In this document: positions 48,392-56,720 of the stretch, one piece after another | Numbering within the stretch: the first letter of the stretch is position 1 | How the letters are laid out: every line of letters starts with the position of its first letter | Made by a program: the position numbers and the translations under genes | Notes under the pieces: model-generated | What the model was told of the DNA's origin: nothing | What the model saw: the letters and a program-made list of their open reading frames with translations, nothing else | Databases searched by the model: none | Source of the DNA: Streptomyces sp. NBC_00353 | GTDB taxonomy: Bacteria; Actinomycetota; Actinomycetes; Streptomycetales; Streptomycetaceae | Length of the DNA stretch: 64,000 bases | Reading direction: 5' to 3' | Assembly (NCBI RefSeq): GCF_036108815.1 | Contig: NZ_CP107985.1 | Coordinates: 7,623,501 to 7,687,500 of the forward strand

Positions 48392-49185
48392 GCGCCACCA
48401 CGACCGATTCCACGGATGCCGTCCCGGACGCCATGGTCGAGATCCGCGCCGTGCACAAGAGCTTCGGCACCCTCGAAGTCCTGCGCGGCATCGATCTGTC
48501 CGTTCGCTCCGGAGAGGTGACCGTCGTCCTCGGCCCTTCCGGGTCCGGCAAATCCACCCTGCTGCGCACCATCAACCACCTGGAGAAGGTCGACAACGGC
48601 TGGATCAGCGTCGACGGCACCCTGGTCGGCTACCGCAGGGACGGCAACAAACTGTACGAGCTCCGCGAGCGTGAGGTCCTGCGCCAGCGCACCCGGATCG
48701 GCTTCGTCTTCCAGAACTTCAATCTCTTCCCGCACCTCACGGTCCTGGAGAACATCATCGAGGCGCCGGTCTCCGCCCTGCGCCGCCCCCGCAAGGACGC
48801 GGTCGCCGCCGCCGAGAAGCTCCTCGCCCGGGTCGGACTCGCCGACAAGGCGGGGGCGTACCCGAAGCAGCTCTCCGGCGGGCAACAGCAACGCGTCGCC
48901 ATCGCCCGCGCGCTCGCTCTCGAACCGAAGCTGCTGCTCTTCGACGAGCCGACCTCGGCGCTCGACCCCGAGCTGGTCGGCGAAGTCCTCGATGTCATAA
49001 AGGACTTGGCGCACGGCGGCACCACGATGATCGTCGTCACGCACGAGATCGGCTTCGCCCGCGAGGTCGCCGACACCGTCGTCTTCATGGACGAGGGACG
49101 GATCGTCGAGCAGGGCGCCCCCGCCGACGTACTCGACCGTCCGGAACATCCGCGCACCCGCGCCTTCCTCTCCAAGGTCCTGTGA
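48388..49185 (+). CDS. Amino-acid-type ABC transporter ATPase
   Basis: 265 residues of the GlnQ/HisP family. Walker A VVLGPSGSGKSTLLRTINHL, Q-loop FVFQNFNLFPHLTVLENI, signature LSGGQQQRVAIARAL, Walker B LLLFDEPTSALDPELVGEV, switch His in VVTHEIGFAREVAD. It has an insert around residues 70-95 (GYRRDGNKLYELREREVLRQ) often seen in cystine and arginine-type systems. Coupled by overlap to permease 2; the next gene's likely GTG is about 60 bases downstream. Confidence 0.95.
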   Translation: MSATTTDSTDAVPDAMVEIRAVHKSFGTLEVLRGIDLSVRSGEVTVVLGPSGSGKSTLLRTINHLEKVDNGWISVDGTLVGYRRDGNKLYELREREVLRQRTRIGFVFQNFNLFPHLTVLENIIEAPVSALRRPRKDAVAAAEKLLARVGLADKAGAYPKQLSGGQQQRVAIARALALEPKLLLFDEPTSALDPELVGEVLDVIKDLAHGGTTMIVVTHEIGFAREVADTVVFMDEGRIVEQGAPADVLDRPEHPRTRAFLSKVL

Positions 49186-49244
49186 CCCCGATGTCCCCTT
49201 CCACCCTTTCCAGCCCTTCCGCACCGTCTGCAAGGAGCGCCCAC

Positions 49245-50219
49245 GTGTCCGTCCGCCGTACCCTCGCCACCACGCTCGCCACCCTCACCGCCGCCGGACT
49301 CCTCACGGCCTGCGGTACGAGCGACGCCGCCACCGACGAGATCAACCCGAAGGGACAGCGGGGCACCGGCATCAACATCGGGCCCGACCAGCACCGGATC
49401 CGGGAGAAGAAGGTCGACGCCATCGCGGCGAAGGTGCCGGCCGCCGTCCGCGAACGCGGCACGCTGCGGCTGGGCGCGAGCGCCGACGCCTCGCCCCCGC
49501 TCGGCTTCTACGCCACCGACGACAAGACCCGGATCGGCTCCGAGATCGACATAGCGACCCTGATCGCCGACACGCTCGGGCTGAAGCCCGAGTTCGAGGA
49601 GGTCTCCTGGGAGAACCTCTTCGTCGGCCTCGACAGCTCCAAGTTCGACGGCGTCCTGTCGAACGTCACAGTCACCGAGGAACGCAAGGAGAAGTACGAC
49701 TTCGCGACCTACCGGCTCGACAACATCGCCTTCGAGGCCAAGAAGGGCTCCGGCTGGAAGGTGAAGGGCCCCAAGGACGTGGCGGGGAAGACCGTCGCCG
49801 TCGCGTCCGGCACCAACCAGGAGAAGATCCTCGTCGACTGGAGCGAGCAGAACGTCAAGGCCGGGCGCAAGCCGGTGGACATCAAGTACTTCCAGAAGGA
49901 CACCGACTACTACCTGGCCCTGCAGTCCGGCCGGATCGACGGCTATCTCGGCCCCAGCCCGTCGGTGAACTACCACGTGGCGTCGGCGGCCCAGTCCGAG
50001 GTCGTCGGCACGCTGTCGGGCGGCGGCGACGGCCTCCAGGGGAAGATCGCCGCCACCACGAAGAAGGACAGCGGCCTGGTCGAGGCGTACGCGGCCGCCA
50101 TCGACCACATCATCGAAGACGGCTCGTACGCCAAGGTCCTGGGGCGCTGGGGGCTCTCCAACGAGGCCGTCGAGAAGTCCGAGATCAACCCGCCCGGCCT
50201 TCCCAAGCCCAAGAACTGA
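49245..50219 (+). CDS. ABC transporter substrate-binding lipoprotein 2
   Basis: 324 residues. Signal peptide VSVRRTLATTLATLTAAGLL with lipobox LLTACGTS. Type 2 binding-protein motifs: ERGTLRLGASADASPPLGFY, SEIDIATLIADTLGL, SNVTVTEERKEKYDFATYRL, YLALQSGRIDGYLGPSPS. About the size of lipoprotein 1 but distinct in sequence. GTG 49245 has AAGGAG upstream and puts a proper signal peptide first; GTG 49182 is also in frame but would bury the signal. Confidence 0.92.
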   Translation: MSVRRTLATTLATLTAAGLLTACGTSDAATDEINPKGQRGTGINIGPDQHRIREKKVDAIAAKVPAAVRERGTLRLGASADASPPLGFYATDDKTRIGSEIDIATLIADTLGLKPEFEEVSWENLFVGLDSSKFDGVLSNVTVTEERKEKYDFATYRLDNIAFEAKKGSGWKVKGPKDVAGKTVAVASGTNQEKILVDWSEQNVKAGRKPVDIKYFQKDTDYYLALQSGRIDGYLGPSPSVNYHVASAAQSEVVGTLSGGGDGLQGKIAATTKKDSGLVEAYAAAIDHIIEDGSYAKVLGRWGLSNEAVEKSEINPPGLPKPKN

Positions 50220-50240
50220 GCCCGAGAGGTACGCACAGCA

Positions 50241-51308
50241 ATGTCTGCCACCACCGCTCTTCACCTGGCCGCCGAGATCGGCGGCCCACCCCACTACGAC
50301 GCCCGGCACTACGTCGAGCTCGCCCGGCTCGCCGAGCGCGGGACACTCGACTTCGTGACCCTCGGCGACTCGTTCGCCCGCCCCGGGCTCGACGCGCTCG
50401 CCGTGCTCTCCCGGGTCGCGCCCGCCACCCGCAGGATCGGGCTGGTGCCGACCGTCACCACCACCCACACCGAGCCGTTCCATGTCTCGTCCGCCGTGGC
50501 CACCCTGGACTGGGTGAGCCGCGGCCGGGCGGGCTGGAGCGCCGAGGTGTCGACGACCGAGGCCGAGGCCCGGCTGTTCGGCCGGCGGTCCGCCGCGCCC
50601 GCCGCCGAGCTGTGGCGCGAGGCGGGCGAAACCGCCGATGTCGGCGCCCGGCTGTGGGACAGCTGGGAGGACGACGCGGAGATCCGGGATGTCGCCACCG
50701 GCCGCTTCGTCGACCGCGACAAGCTGCACTACGTCGACTTCGAGGGCGCGACGTTCACCGTCCGCGGACCGGCCATCGTGCCCAGGCCCCCGCAGGGCCA
50801 CCCGGTCACCGTGATCGACGGGACGGGAGGACCGGGCCAGGAGGCCGCCGCGCGCCACGCCGATGTCGTACTCGTACGGGCCACCGGGCCCGAGCAGGCC
50901 GCGGGCATCCGGGCGGACGTACGGCACCGCGCCGCGGCGTACGGCCGCGACCCCGACACCCTGCGGGTGCTGGTGGCGCTCACCGTCGACCTCGGGGACG
51001 CCGAGACCGCGCCGGAACCCGGTCTGGAGAGCGGACCGCCGCTCGCCGCCGGGGGCTCGTACTACCGGGGCGGCCCGGTCGACCTCGCCGAACTGATCGC
51101 CCAGTGGCACCGGGCCGGAGCCGTCGACGGCTTCCACCTCACGCCCATCACACCGGAGCGCGATCTCGAACGGATCGTCAACGGAACCGTGGCCCTGCTT
51201 CAGCACCGCAGCCTGTTCCGCACCTTCTACCCGGGAGGCACGCTCCGCGAGCACCTGGGACTGGCGCGCCCGGCGAACCGATACGCCCTTGCGGAGGGAC
51301 GAGCATGA
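50241..51308 (+). CDS. LLM-class flavin-dependent oxidoreductase 1
   Basis: 355 residues, bacterial-luciferase-like TIM barrel (FMNH2-dependent monooxygenase family). LHLAAEIGGPPHYDARHYVE, LAERGTLDFVTLGDSFARPG, then TLDWVSRGRAGWSAEVSTTE, a characteristic strand and helix. VPRPPQGHPVTVIDGTGGPG resembles the flavin-phosphate region. Relatives open S- or N-substituted compounds such as sulfonates, thioethers or chelators. Coupled to the next LLM gene by an ATGA overlap. Confidence 0.88.
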   Translation: MSATTALHLAAEIGGPPHYDARHYVELARLAERGTLDFVTLGDSFARPGLDALAVLSRVAPATRRIGLVPTVTTTHTEPFHVSSAVATLDWVSRGRAGWSAEVSTTEAEARLFGRRSAAPAAELWREAGETADVGARLWDSWEDDAEIRDVATGRFVDRDKLHYVDFEGATFTVRGPAIVPRPPQGHPVTVIDGTGGPGQEAAARHADVVLVRATGPEQAAGIRADVRHRAAAYGRDPDTLRVLVALTVDLGDAETAPEPGLESGPPLAAGGSYYRGGPVDLAELIAQWHRAGAVDGFHLTPITPERDLERIVNGTVALLQHRSLFRTFYPGGTLREHLGLARPANRYALAEGRA

Positions 51309-52609
51309 CCGCACCGACGCGGAAGCAGATGCATCTGGCGGCCCACTTCCCCGGCGTGAACAACACCACCGTCTGGACCGACCCCCGCTCGAAGAGCCAG
51401 ATCGACTTCTCCTCCTTCGAGCACCTCGCCCGCACGGCGGAACGCGGCAGGTTCGACTTCTTCTTCCTCGCGGAGGGGCTCCGGCTGCGCGAGCACAACG
51501 GGCGGATCCACGATCTGGACGTGGTCGGCCGACCCGAGTCCCTCACGGTGCTGAGCGCCCTGGCCGCCGTCACCGACCGGCTCGGTCTCGCCGCCACCGT
51601 CAACGCGACCTTCAACGAGCCGTACGAACTGGCCCGGCGGCTCGCCACCCTCGACCACCTCAGCGACGGCCGGGCCGCCTGGAACGTCGTCACCTCCTCC
51701 GACGCCTTCACCGGGGAGAACTTCCGGCGCGGCGGCTATCTCGACCGGGCCGACCGCTACACCCGGGCCGCCGAGTTCGTCGCCACGGCCCGTGAACTGT
51801 GGGACACCTGGACCCCCGACGGAACCCCGCGCCCCTTCCGTCACCAGGGGCGGCACTTCACCATCGAGGGCGAGTTCACCGTCCCGCGCTCCCCGCAGGG
51901 CCACCCGGTCGTCATCCAGGCCGGGGACTCCCCGGAGGGCCGAGAGTTCGCCGCGTCCGCCGCCGACGTCATCTTCACCCGGCACGGCACCCTGGAGGCG
52001 GGCCGCACCTTCTACTCCGACGTCAAGGCGCGGCTGGCGAAGTACGGCCGGCAACCCGACGATCTGAAGATCATGCCCGGGGTCACCTTCGTCCTCGGCG
52101 ACAGCGACGCCGAGGCCCAGGAGCGGGCGGCCGAGATCCGGCGCCAGCAGATCTCCCCGCAGAACGCGATCCTCGCCCTGGAACAGGTCTGGGGCCGCGA
52201 CCTCTCCTCGTACGATCCGGACGGGCCGCTCCCCGAGATCGACCCGGACCCCGATTCCGGGCTGGTCCAGGGCCGGGTCAGGATCGGTGACCCGCTCGCC
52301 GTCGCGGCTCGGTGGCGCGCGCTGTCCGAGGCCAAGGGGTTGTCCATCCGGCAGACGGTCATCGAGACGACGGGGCGGCAGTCGTTCATCGGCAGCCCGG
52401 AGACGGTCGCCTCGGAGCTCGTCGAGTTCGTCTCGACCGACGCGGCCGACGGCTTCATCCTCGTACCGCATCTCACCCCGGGCGGCCTCGACGACTTCGT
52501 CGACCGGGTCGTCCCGCTCCTCCAGGAACGCGGAGCCTTCCGCTCCGAATACACCGGTCTCACTCTCCGGTCCCATCTCGGGCTGGCCGATCCGGTAGGG
52601 AAGGATTGA
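51305..52609 (+). CDS. LLM-class monooxygenase 2 (NtaA/SnaA/DszA type)
   Basis: 434 residues, close to the NtaA/SnaA/DszA subgroup: MHLAAHFPGVNNTTVWTDPR, LARTAERGRFDFFFLAEGLR, TLDHLSDGRAAWNVVTSSDA, SPQGHPVVIQAGDSPEGREF and the C-terminal DGFILVPHLTPGGLDDFVDR. B. subtilis relatives of this subgroup (YtnJ/YxeK, now Cmo proteins) attack S-alkylated cysteines and sit beside cystine-type ABC transporters, as here. That supports breakdown of an imported S-substituted cysteine or similar thioether; it is inference from family and context. It needs reduced flavin from a separate reductase. Confidence 0.88.
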   Translation: MTAPTRKQMHLAAHFPGVNNTTVWTDPRSKSQIDFSSFEHLARTAERGRFDFFFLAEGLRLREHNGRIHDLDVVGRPESLTVLSALAAVTDRLGLAATVNATFNEPYELARRLATLDHLSDGRAAWNVVTSSDAFTGENFRRGGYLDRADRYTRAAEFVATARELWDTWTPDGTPRPFRHQGRHFTIEGEFTVPRSPQGHPVVIQAGDSPEGREFAASAADVIFTRHGTLEAGRTFYSDVKARLAKYGRQPDDLKIMPGVTFVLGDSDAEAQERAAEIRRQQISPQNAILALEQVWGRDLSSYDPDGPLPEIDPDPDSGLVQGRVRIGDPLAVAARWRALSEAKGLSIRQTVIETTGRQSFIGSPETVASELVEFVSTDAADGFILVPHLTPGGLDDFVDRVVPLLQERGAFRSEYTGLTLRSHLGLADPVGKD

Positions 52610-52613
52610 TCGC

Positions 52614-53447
52614 ATGAGCACGGACACGCAGCAGGCGCAACAAGTGGGACAGGCGGAGCAGGCGGAGCAGGCGGAGCAGGAATGGATCCGCTGGCACGAG
52701 GAGCGCACCGCCACGGTCTCGGCACCGTACGGACCGCTCTCCCTCACCGGCACGCACTGGCTGTCCGACCACCCGGAGGGTCGAATTCCGGCCGTCCCCG
52801 GGCAGTGGCGGGAGGACGGCGACGAGGTGGTGCTCACAGCCGTGGCCGAGGACGGGCTCACCGTCGACGGGAAGCCCTTCACCGGCGAGGTGCGGCTCAC
52901 CGCGGACGGCGTTGCGATCGAAACCTCCCGCGTCGCACACGGCGAGCGGCGGCTGGTCGTGCTGAGCCGTGAAGGGCTGTGGGCGGTACGGGACTTCGAC
53001 CCGGACTCCGAAGCGCGAAAGACCTTCCGGGCCATCGAGGCGACGTCGTACGACGCCCGCTGGGCGCTGACGGGCACCTTCCGTCCGTACGACACCACCC
53101 GCTCGGTCCGGGTCGAGAACGCCGACGGAGTCGAGCGCGGACTCGGTCTCGGCGGAGAGATCGCCTTCGAGGTGGACGGAACGGAGCACACCCTCCAGGT
53201 CACCGTCGAGCAGGACGGCTCGCTCTGGGCGGTCTTCGCCGACGCCACCAGCGGGAGGAGCAGCTTTCGCTTCCGCTTCCTGCGGCCCGCGGCGCCGGCC
53301 GAGGACGGCAGTGTGACGGTCGACCTCAACCGCGCCGTGCTGCCGCCGTGCGCCTTCGCCGACCACTTCATCTGCCCCTTCCCGCCCCCCGGCAACACCC
53401 TTCCCGTCGCCGTCGAGGCGGGGGAGCGGAACCGGATCGACAACTGA
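52614..53447 (+). CDS. DUF1684 protein
   Basis: 277 residues, DUF1684 family: EWIRWHEERTATVSAPYGPL, SLTGTHWLSDHPEGRIPAVP, DFDPDSEARKTFRAIEATSY and the end VDLNRAVLPPCAFADHFICP then FPPPGNTLPV. Members are beta-rich, unassigned proteins sometimes found with LLM enzymes. The N-terminus has an AEQ repeat (QAEQAEQAEQ) from three 9-base DNA repeats. Four bases separate it from LLM 2, so it belongs to the operon. Confidence 0.85.
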   Translation: MSTDTQQAQQVGQAEQAEQAEQEWIRWHEERTATVSAPYGPLSLTGTHWLSDHPEGRIPAVPGQWREDGDEVVLTAVAEDGLTVDGKPFTGEVRLTADGVAIETSRVAHGERRLVVLSREGLWAVRDFDPDSEARKTFRAIEATSYDARWALTGTFRPYDTTRSVRVENADGVERGLGLGGEIAFEVDGTEHTLQVTVEQDGSLWAVFADATSGRSSFRFRFLRPAAPAEDGSVTVDLNRAVLPPCAFADHFICPFPPPGNTLPVAVEAGERNRIDN

Positions 53448-53491
53448 CGTACCGCTGACGTACCGGCGACACACCCTCATATTTCATCTGG

Positions 53492-53563
53492 GCAGGCCCC
53501 GGCAGCTCACGAGCTGCCGGGGCCTGCGGCAGGCCCTGCGCCTGCCGGCCGCAGGCGCAGGGC
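53492..53563 (+). terminator. Two tandem perfect hairpins
   Basis: Hairpin 1: GCAGGCCCCGGCAGCTC (53492-53508) with its exact complement (53511-53527), two-base centre. Hairpin 2: GCCCTGCGCCTGC (53533-53545) with its complement (53551-53563). A small GGCC-AAAA-GGCC follows. Likely double terminator of the long operon. Confidence 0.8.
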
Positions 53564-53743
53564 GACGACCTCAGGCCAAAAGGCCCTCTTGCGCCAGAAG
53601 TTGACGCCTTGAATACTCCCGAGCAGCGCTTGTCAGGGGCACGCCGTATCCGGAATGCGGACCGCGGCCGTGCGCCCGACTGCGCCTCACGGGTCCGACC
53701 ACCCCACGGGCGGACCCCCGTTTCCCCTTGGGAGGAATCAGAA

Positions 53744-54643
53744 GTGAGGATCAAGCGCACTACCCCCCTCAGCGGCATGGCGAGACGAAGCAGGGTCGTC
53801 GCGATCTCCGCAGGCCTTGTCGCTGTCGCCGCTCTCGCCGTGCCCAGCGCCCACGCCAACTCCACCGGGACGTTCAGCGCCAACCAGCTCACCGCCGCGA
53901 GCGACGCCGTGCTCGGCGCGGACATAGCCGGAACCGCCTGGAACGTCGACCCGGCGACCAAGACCCTGCGGGTCACGGTCGACAGCACGGTCTCCCAGGC
54001 CGAGATCAAGCAGATCAAGAAGTCCGCCGGAGCCAACGCCGGCGCACTGCGGATCGAGCGCACGTCCGGCACCTTCAACAAGCTGCTCTCCGGCGGCGAC
54101 GCCATCTACGCGCCCGGCTGGCGCTGTTCGCTGGGCTTCAACGTCCGTAGCGGCAGCACCTACTACTTCCTGACCGCCGGTCACTGCACCGACGGCAACC
54201 CGCCGTGGTACACCAACTCGTCGAACTCCACGAGCATCGGCCCGACGGTCGGATCGAGCTTCCCGACCAACGACTACGGCATCGTGCGGTACGACAACGC
54301 CTCGGTCGCCCACGCGGGCACCGTCGGCAGCCAGGACATCACCAGCGCGGCCAACGCCACGGTCGGTATGTCCGTCACCCGCCGCGGCTCCACCACCGGC
54401 ATCCACAGCGGAACCGTCACCGCCCTCAACGCCACGGTCAACTACGGCGGCGGCGACATCGTCTACGGCATGATCCAGACAAACGTGTGTGCGGAGCCCG
54501 GCGACTCGGGTGGCCCGCTCTACTCCGGCACCAGGGCGATCGGACTCACTTCGGGCGGCAGCGGCAACTGCAGCTCCGGTGGTACGACGTTCTTCCAGCC
54601 GGTCACCGAGGCGCTCAGCGCATACGGCGTCAGCGTCTACTGA
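53744..54643 (+). CDS. Streptogrisin-like secreted serine protease (S1)
   Basis: 299 residues, the size of the streptogrisin A/B precursors. Signal peptide after an Arg-rich start (VVAISAGLVAVAALAVPSAH), a pro-domain of about 80 residues (FSANQLTAASDAVLGADIAG; VSQAEIKQIKKSAG), then the mature chymotrypsin fold. Catalytic triad: His in YFLTAGHCTDG, Asp in TNDYGIVRYD, Ser in CAEPGDSGGPLYSG. Disulfide cysteines fit the family pattern. GTG 53744 with GGAGGAA upstream. A terminator follows. Single-gene unit. Confidence 0.94.
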   Translation: MRIKRTTPLSGMARRSRVVAISAGLVAVAALAVPSAHANSTGTFSANQLTAASDAVLGADIAGTAWNVDPATKTLRVTVDSTVSQAEIKQIKKSAGANAGALRIERTSGTFNKLLSGGDAIYAPGWRCSLGFNVRSGSTYYFLTAGHCTDGNPPWYTNSSNSTSIGPTVGSSFPTNDYGIVRYDNASVAHAGTVGSQDITSAANATVGMSVTRRGSTTGIHSGTVTALNATVNYGGGDIVYGMIQTNVCAEPGDSGGPLYSGTRAIGLTSGGSGNCSSGGTTFFQPVTEALSAYGVSVY

Positions 54644-54690
54644 CGCCCGGCACTTCACGCACTCTCTCGAAACCGCGTTCGGCAACGCCA

Positions 54691-54721
54691 GAGCCCCCGC
54701 CCGAATTCCGGGCGGGGGCTC
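54691..54721 (+). terminator. Terminator after the protease gene
   Basis: GAGCCCCCGCCCG (54691-54703) and its complement (54709-54721) around AATTC. No T-run, as usual in Streptomyces. Confidence 0.8.
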
Positions 54722-54851
54722 CCGTTCACCCCGCGGCTTTTGAGAGGATGTGGGGGAGGACGGTCGCGCAGGAGCAACGGGGGCGGATGCTGTGCCTTCC
54801 GGAGGGATGCCCTCCGGAACCCCCGGCAGACACCCCAGGGGGTTCCAGTCC

Positions 54852-55331
54852 GTGAAACGCATCGGAGTGACCGGACATCGCAGCATCCCCGAGGAGGCGC
54901 ATGCCCATGTGATGGCCGGGATACGAGCGGTGCTCTGCGGCTTCGACGGCTCCCTGGAGGCCCTCTCCAGCCTGGCTGTGGGAGCGGACCAGCTCTTCGC
55001 CGACCTGGCACTCGCCTGCGGGGCGGAACTGACTGTGGTCATCCCCAGCGGTGACTACGAGGCCTGCTTCGCCGACGGGCCCGAACTGGCCCGCTACCGA
55101 AGCCTCAAGGGCCGCGCGGCCCGCGAGGTCCGGCTGGACTTCCCGCACTCCACCGACGAGGCGTACTACGCGGCGGGCGCCTACATCGCCGACCACTGCG
55201 ACCGGCTGCTCGCGGTGTGGGACGGCCGGCCGGCCCGCGGCTTCGGCGGCACGGGTGACATCGTGACGTACGCCCGGACGCTCGGCCGCCCGGTGACGGT
55301 GATCTGGCGCGACGGGGTCGAGCGCGCCTGA
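54852..55331 (+). CDS. SLOG-superfamily Rossmann protein
   Basis: About 159 residues. Begins with strand-loop RIGVTGHRSIPEEAHAHVMA, then LSSLAVGADQLFADLALACG, LTVVIPSGDYEACF and YIADHCDRLLAVWDGRPARG followed by a GGTGDIV loop. This is the SLOG (SMF/DprA-LOG) pattern: a nucleotide-derived-ligand binding or NMP-hydrolase-like Rossmann fold. SLOG proteins are proposed sensors or makers of nucleotide signals in conflict systems and often pair with SLATT membrane proteins. A SLATT gene lies 52 bases away, convergent rather than in an operon. GTG 54852 chosen; ATG 54750 adds a Gly/Pro-rich stretch. Confidence 0.78.
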   Translation: MKRIGVTGHRSIPEEAHAHVMAGIRAVLCGFDGSLEALSSLAVGADQLFADLALACGAELTVVIPSGDYEACFADGPELARYRSLKGRAAREVRLDFPHSTDEAYYAAGAYIADHCDRLLAVWDGRPARGFGGTGDIVTYARTLGRPVTVIWRDGVERA

Positions 55332-55383
55332 CCGGTCGTCGCGAACCGCTTCGTATACGGGCGGGCCACCACGGACGGTTCCG

Positions 55384-56310
55384 TCACATCTGGTGTCGGG
55401 CGAGCCAGTCGGTGTGCTGCGGGGAGACGATGCGCTCGGTCTCGAAAACCGCCCGGGGCCACTGCCGTTCGGTGAGTGTGGTCTCCATCGCGACCTGCAT
55501 CGACTCCAGATCCTTCTCCACCAGCGAATGGGCGGAGATCAGGGGATGGTGGCGGCGCATCTCGCTCCACGCCAGACAGGCCGCGGCAGCCGCGGACAGC
55601 ACTCCGGTCGCGGCGAAGGACTGTCCGACGGAGAACATCCTCAACAGGGCAAGGACCAGAGCGAAGGCGGTCAGCGCGGCGATCGTGGTCGACCAGACCA
55701 GGGTGGCGCGCCGGGACACCTCCTGACGGCGACGGTACCAACTGCGCTGTTCGATCAGCCGATCCCGTACATATGTCTCCTTGCGTACGGTGAACGCTTT
55801 GTCCCGTAACTCGCGCATGGAATCCGTGATGAGTCCGCCCGAATCTGTCATACGCTCACGGGGGTCCGGCCACCCCACCTTCCGGAGCTCCTGCAGTCCC
55901 TCTTCGAGACGATTTGCGAACACTGCTTCGGGGTGCTGGGTGCCGGTGTCGAAAGGGGAGCCGTGCACCGAGTAACGCCAGCACATCGACTTGATGAACT
56001 CTGCCGCGGAGCGGTTTAATTGCCAATGCGACTTTGCTTTGCGGCGGGATGAGAGGTAGGTCGTGATCAGGACGCCCAGGTAGGCCAACACGCCGACGGA
56101 GTCGGTCAGTTGGAACGTGTCAGCAACCTCCCAGTGCCAGGGAAGCGCTGCCGGTATCGCGCCCGCGACCAGCAGGATCAGCTGCCAGCGGGTGGTATTC
56201 ACCGCCTCCCGCTGCCGTGCGATCGCGATGGCGTCCGTGTGGTGAAAGAGCGCCGGTAGATCAGCGTTCCGGAAGACCAGGCTCTGCAGTGGTCCGGGAA
56301 TCGCCGTCAT
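55384..56310 (-). CDS. SLATT / DUF4231-type membrane protein
   Basis: About 308 residues with two pairs of membrane segments: LILLVAGAIPAALPW and VGVLAYLGVLITTYL, then TTIAALTAFALVLALLRMF and FAATGVLSAAAAACLAW. They are separated by a charged cytoplasmic region (WQLNRSAAEFIKSMCWRYSV; FANRLEEGLQELRK; ETYVRDRLIEQRSWYRRRQE), and TYVRDRL-IEQRSWY is typical of SLATT domains. SLATT proteins are predicted pore-forming or membrane-disrupting effectors triggered by SLOG or SMODS partners. ATG 56310 follows ACGGGAG; GTG 56340 is an alternative. Divergent from fxsA across about 210 bases, so the two promoters share that gap. Confidence 0.78.
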   Translation of the reverse strand: MTAIPGPLQSLVFRNADLPALFHHTDAIAIARQREAVNTTRWQLILLVAGAIPAALPWHWEVADTFQLTDSVGVLAYLGVLITTYLSSRRKAKSHWQLNRSAAEFIKSMCWRYSVHGSPFDTGTQHPEAVFANRLEEGLQELRKVGWPDPRERMTDSGGLITDSMRELRDKAFTVRKETYVRDRLIEQRSWYRRRQEVSRRATLVWSTTIAALTAFALVLALLRMFSVGQSFAATGVLSAAAAACLAWSEMRRHHPLISAHSLVEKDLESMQVAMETTLTERQWPRAVFETERIVSPQHTDWLARHQM

Positions 56311-56522
56311 CTTCACTCCCGTCTGCGGTTTTGTCTTCACTCATATGGCGGAATGGATGGTTCCGTTGTGTCTGGGGCGGTCCCACGTGACGCTCGCGTT
56401 GCAAGAGGGCGTCCTCAGTTGCCAACCGAGGCCATGAGAGTAAAGTCGTGCCGCCGGACACTGCAATGGTGCAGCTGGCCGGTGCAGTTTCCGTGTCCGG
56501 AACAATCCCCTCAAGGACGGCC

Positions 56523-56690
56523 GTGAAAAACTCTGAATCCTCCCTCTCCTTCGCCGTTGCGAAGAAGAGCCGTGTGCCGCTCGCCGAGATCGACGCGCGT
56601 GGCAAGGAAGCCGCCAGCAAGCTCGGGCGGGTGTTTGCCGCGTCCACCGGTCGCCCGACCCAGGCATCGACCTTCAACTCGGCTCTCTAG
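56523..56690 (+). CDS. fxsA: FxSxx-COOH precursor peptide
   Basis: 55-residue ribosomal peptide of the FxSxx-COOH family. The leader is mostly polar and helical (SFAVAKKSRVPLAEIDARG; AASKLGRVFAASTG) and the C-terminus is TFNSAL, with F-N-S-A-L exactly at the end as the family name requires. FxsB-type maturases make a three-residue cyclophane, joining the Phe ring to the Ser side chain carbon of F-x-S. GTG 56523 has AAGGACG upstream; ATGs at 56448 and 56463 would add residues not seen in the family. fxsB begins 30 bases after its stop. Confidence 0.88.
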   Translation: MKNSESSLSFAVAKKSRVPLAEIDARGKEAASKLGRVFAASTGRPTQASTFNSAL

Positions 56691-56720
56691 TCGCCCCTCC
56701 GGGCTGGCTAGACTGGTGGA

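Noticed and set aside
43230..53447. Siderophore or antibiotic biosynthetic cluster
   Set aside because: No NRPS, PKS, or tailoring core enzymes; the transporter type and LLM enzymes fit nutrient use better.
56261..56344. 27-codon acidic ORF starting MSEDKTADGSEDDGD overlapping the SLATT start
   Set aside because: Overlaps the more credible SLATT start in another frame and has no clear ribosome binding site of its own.
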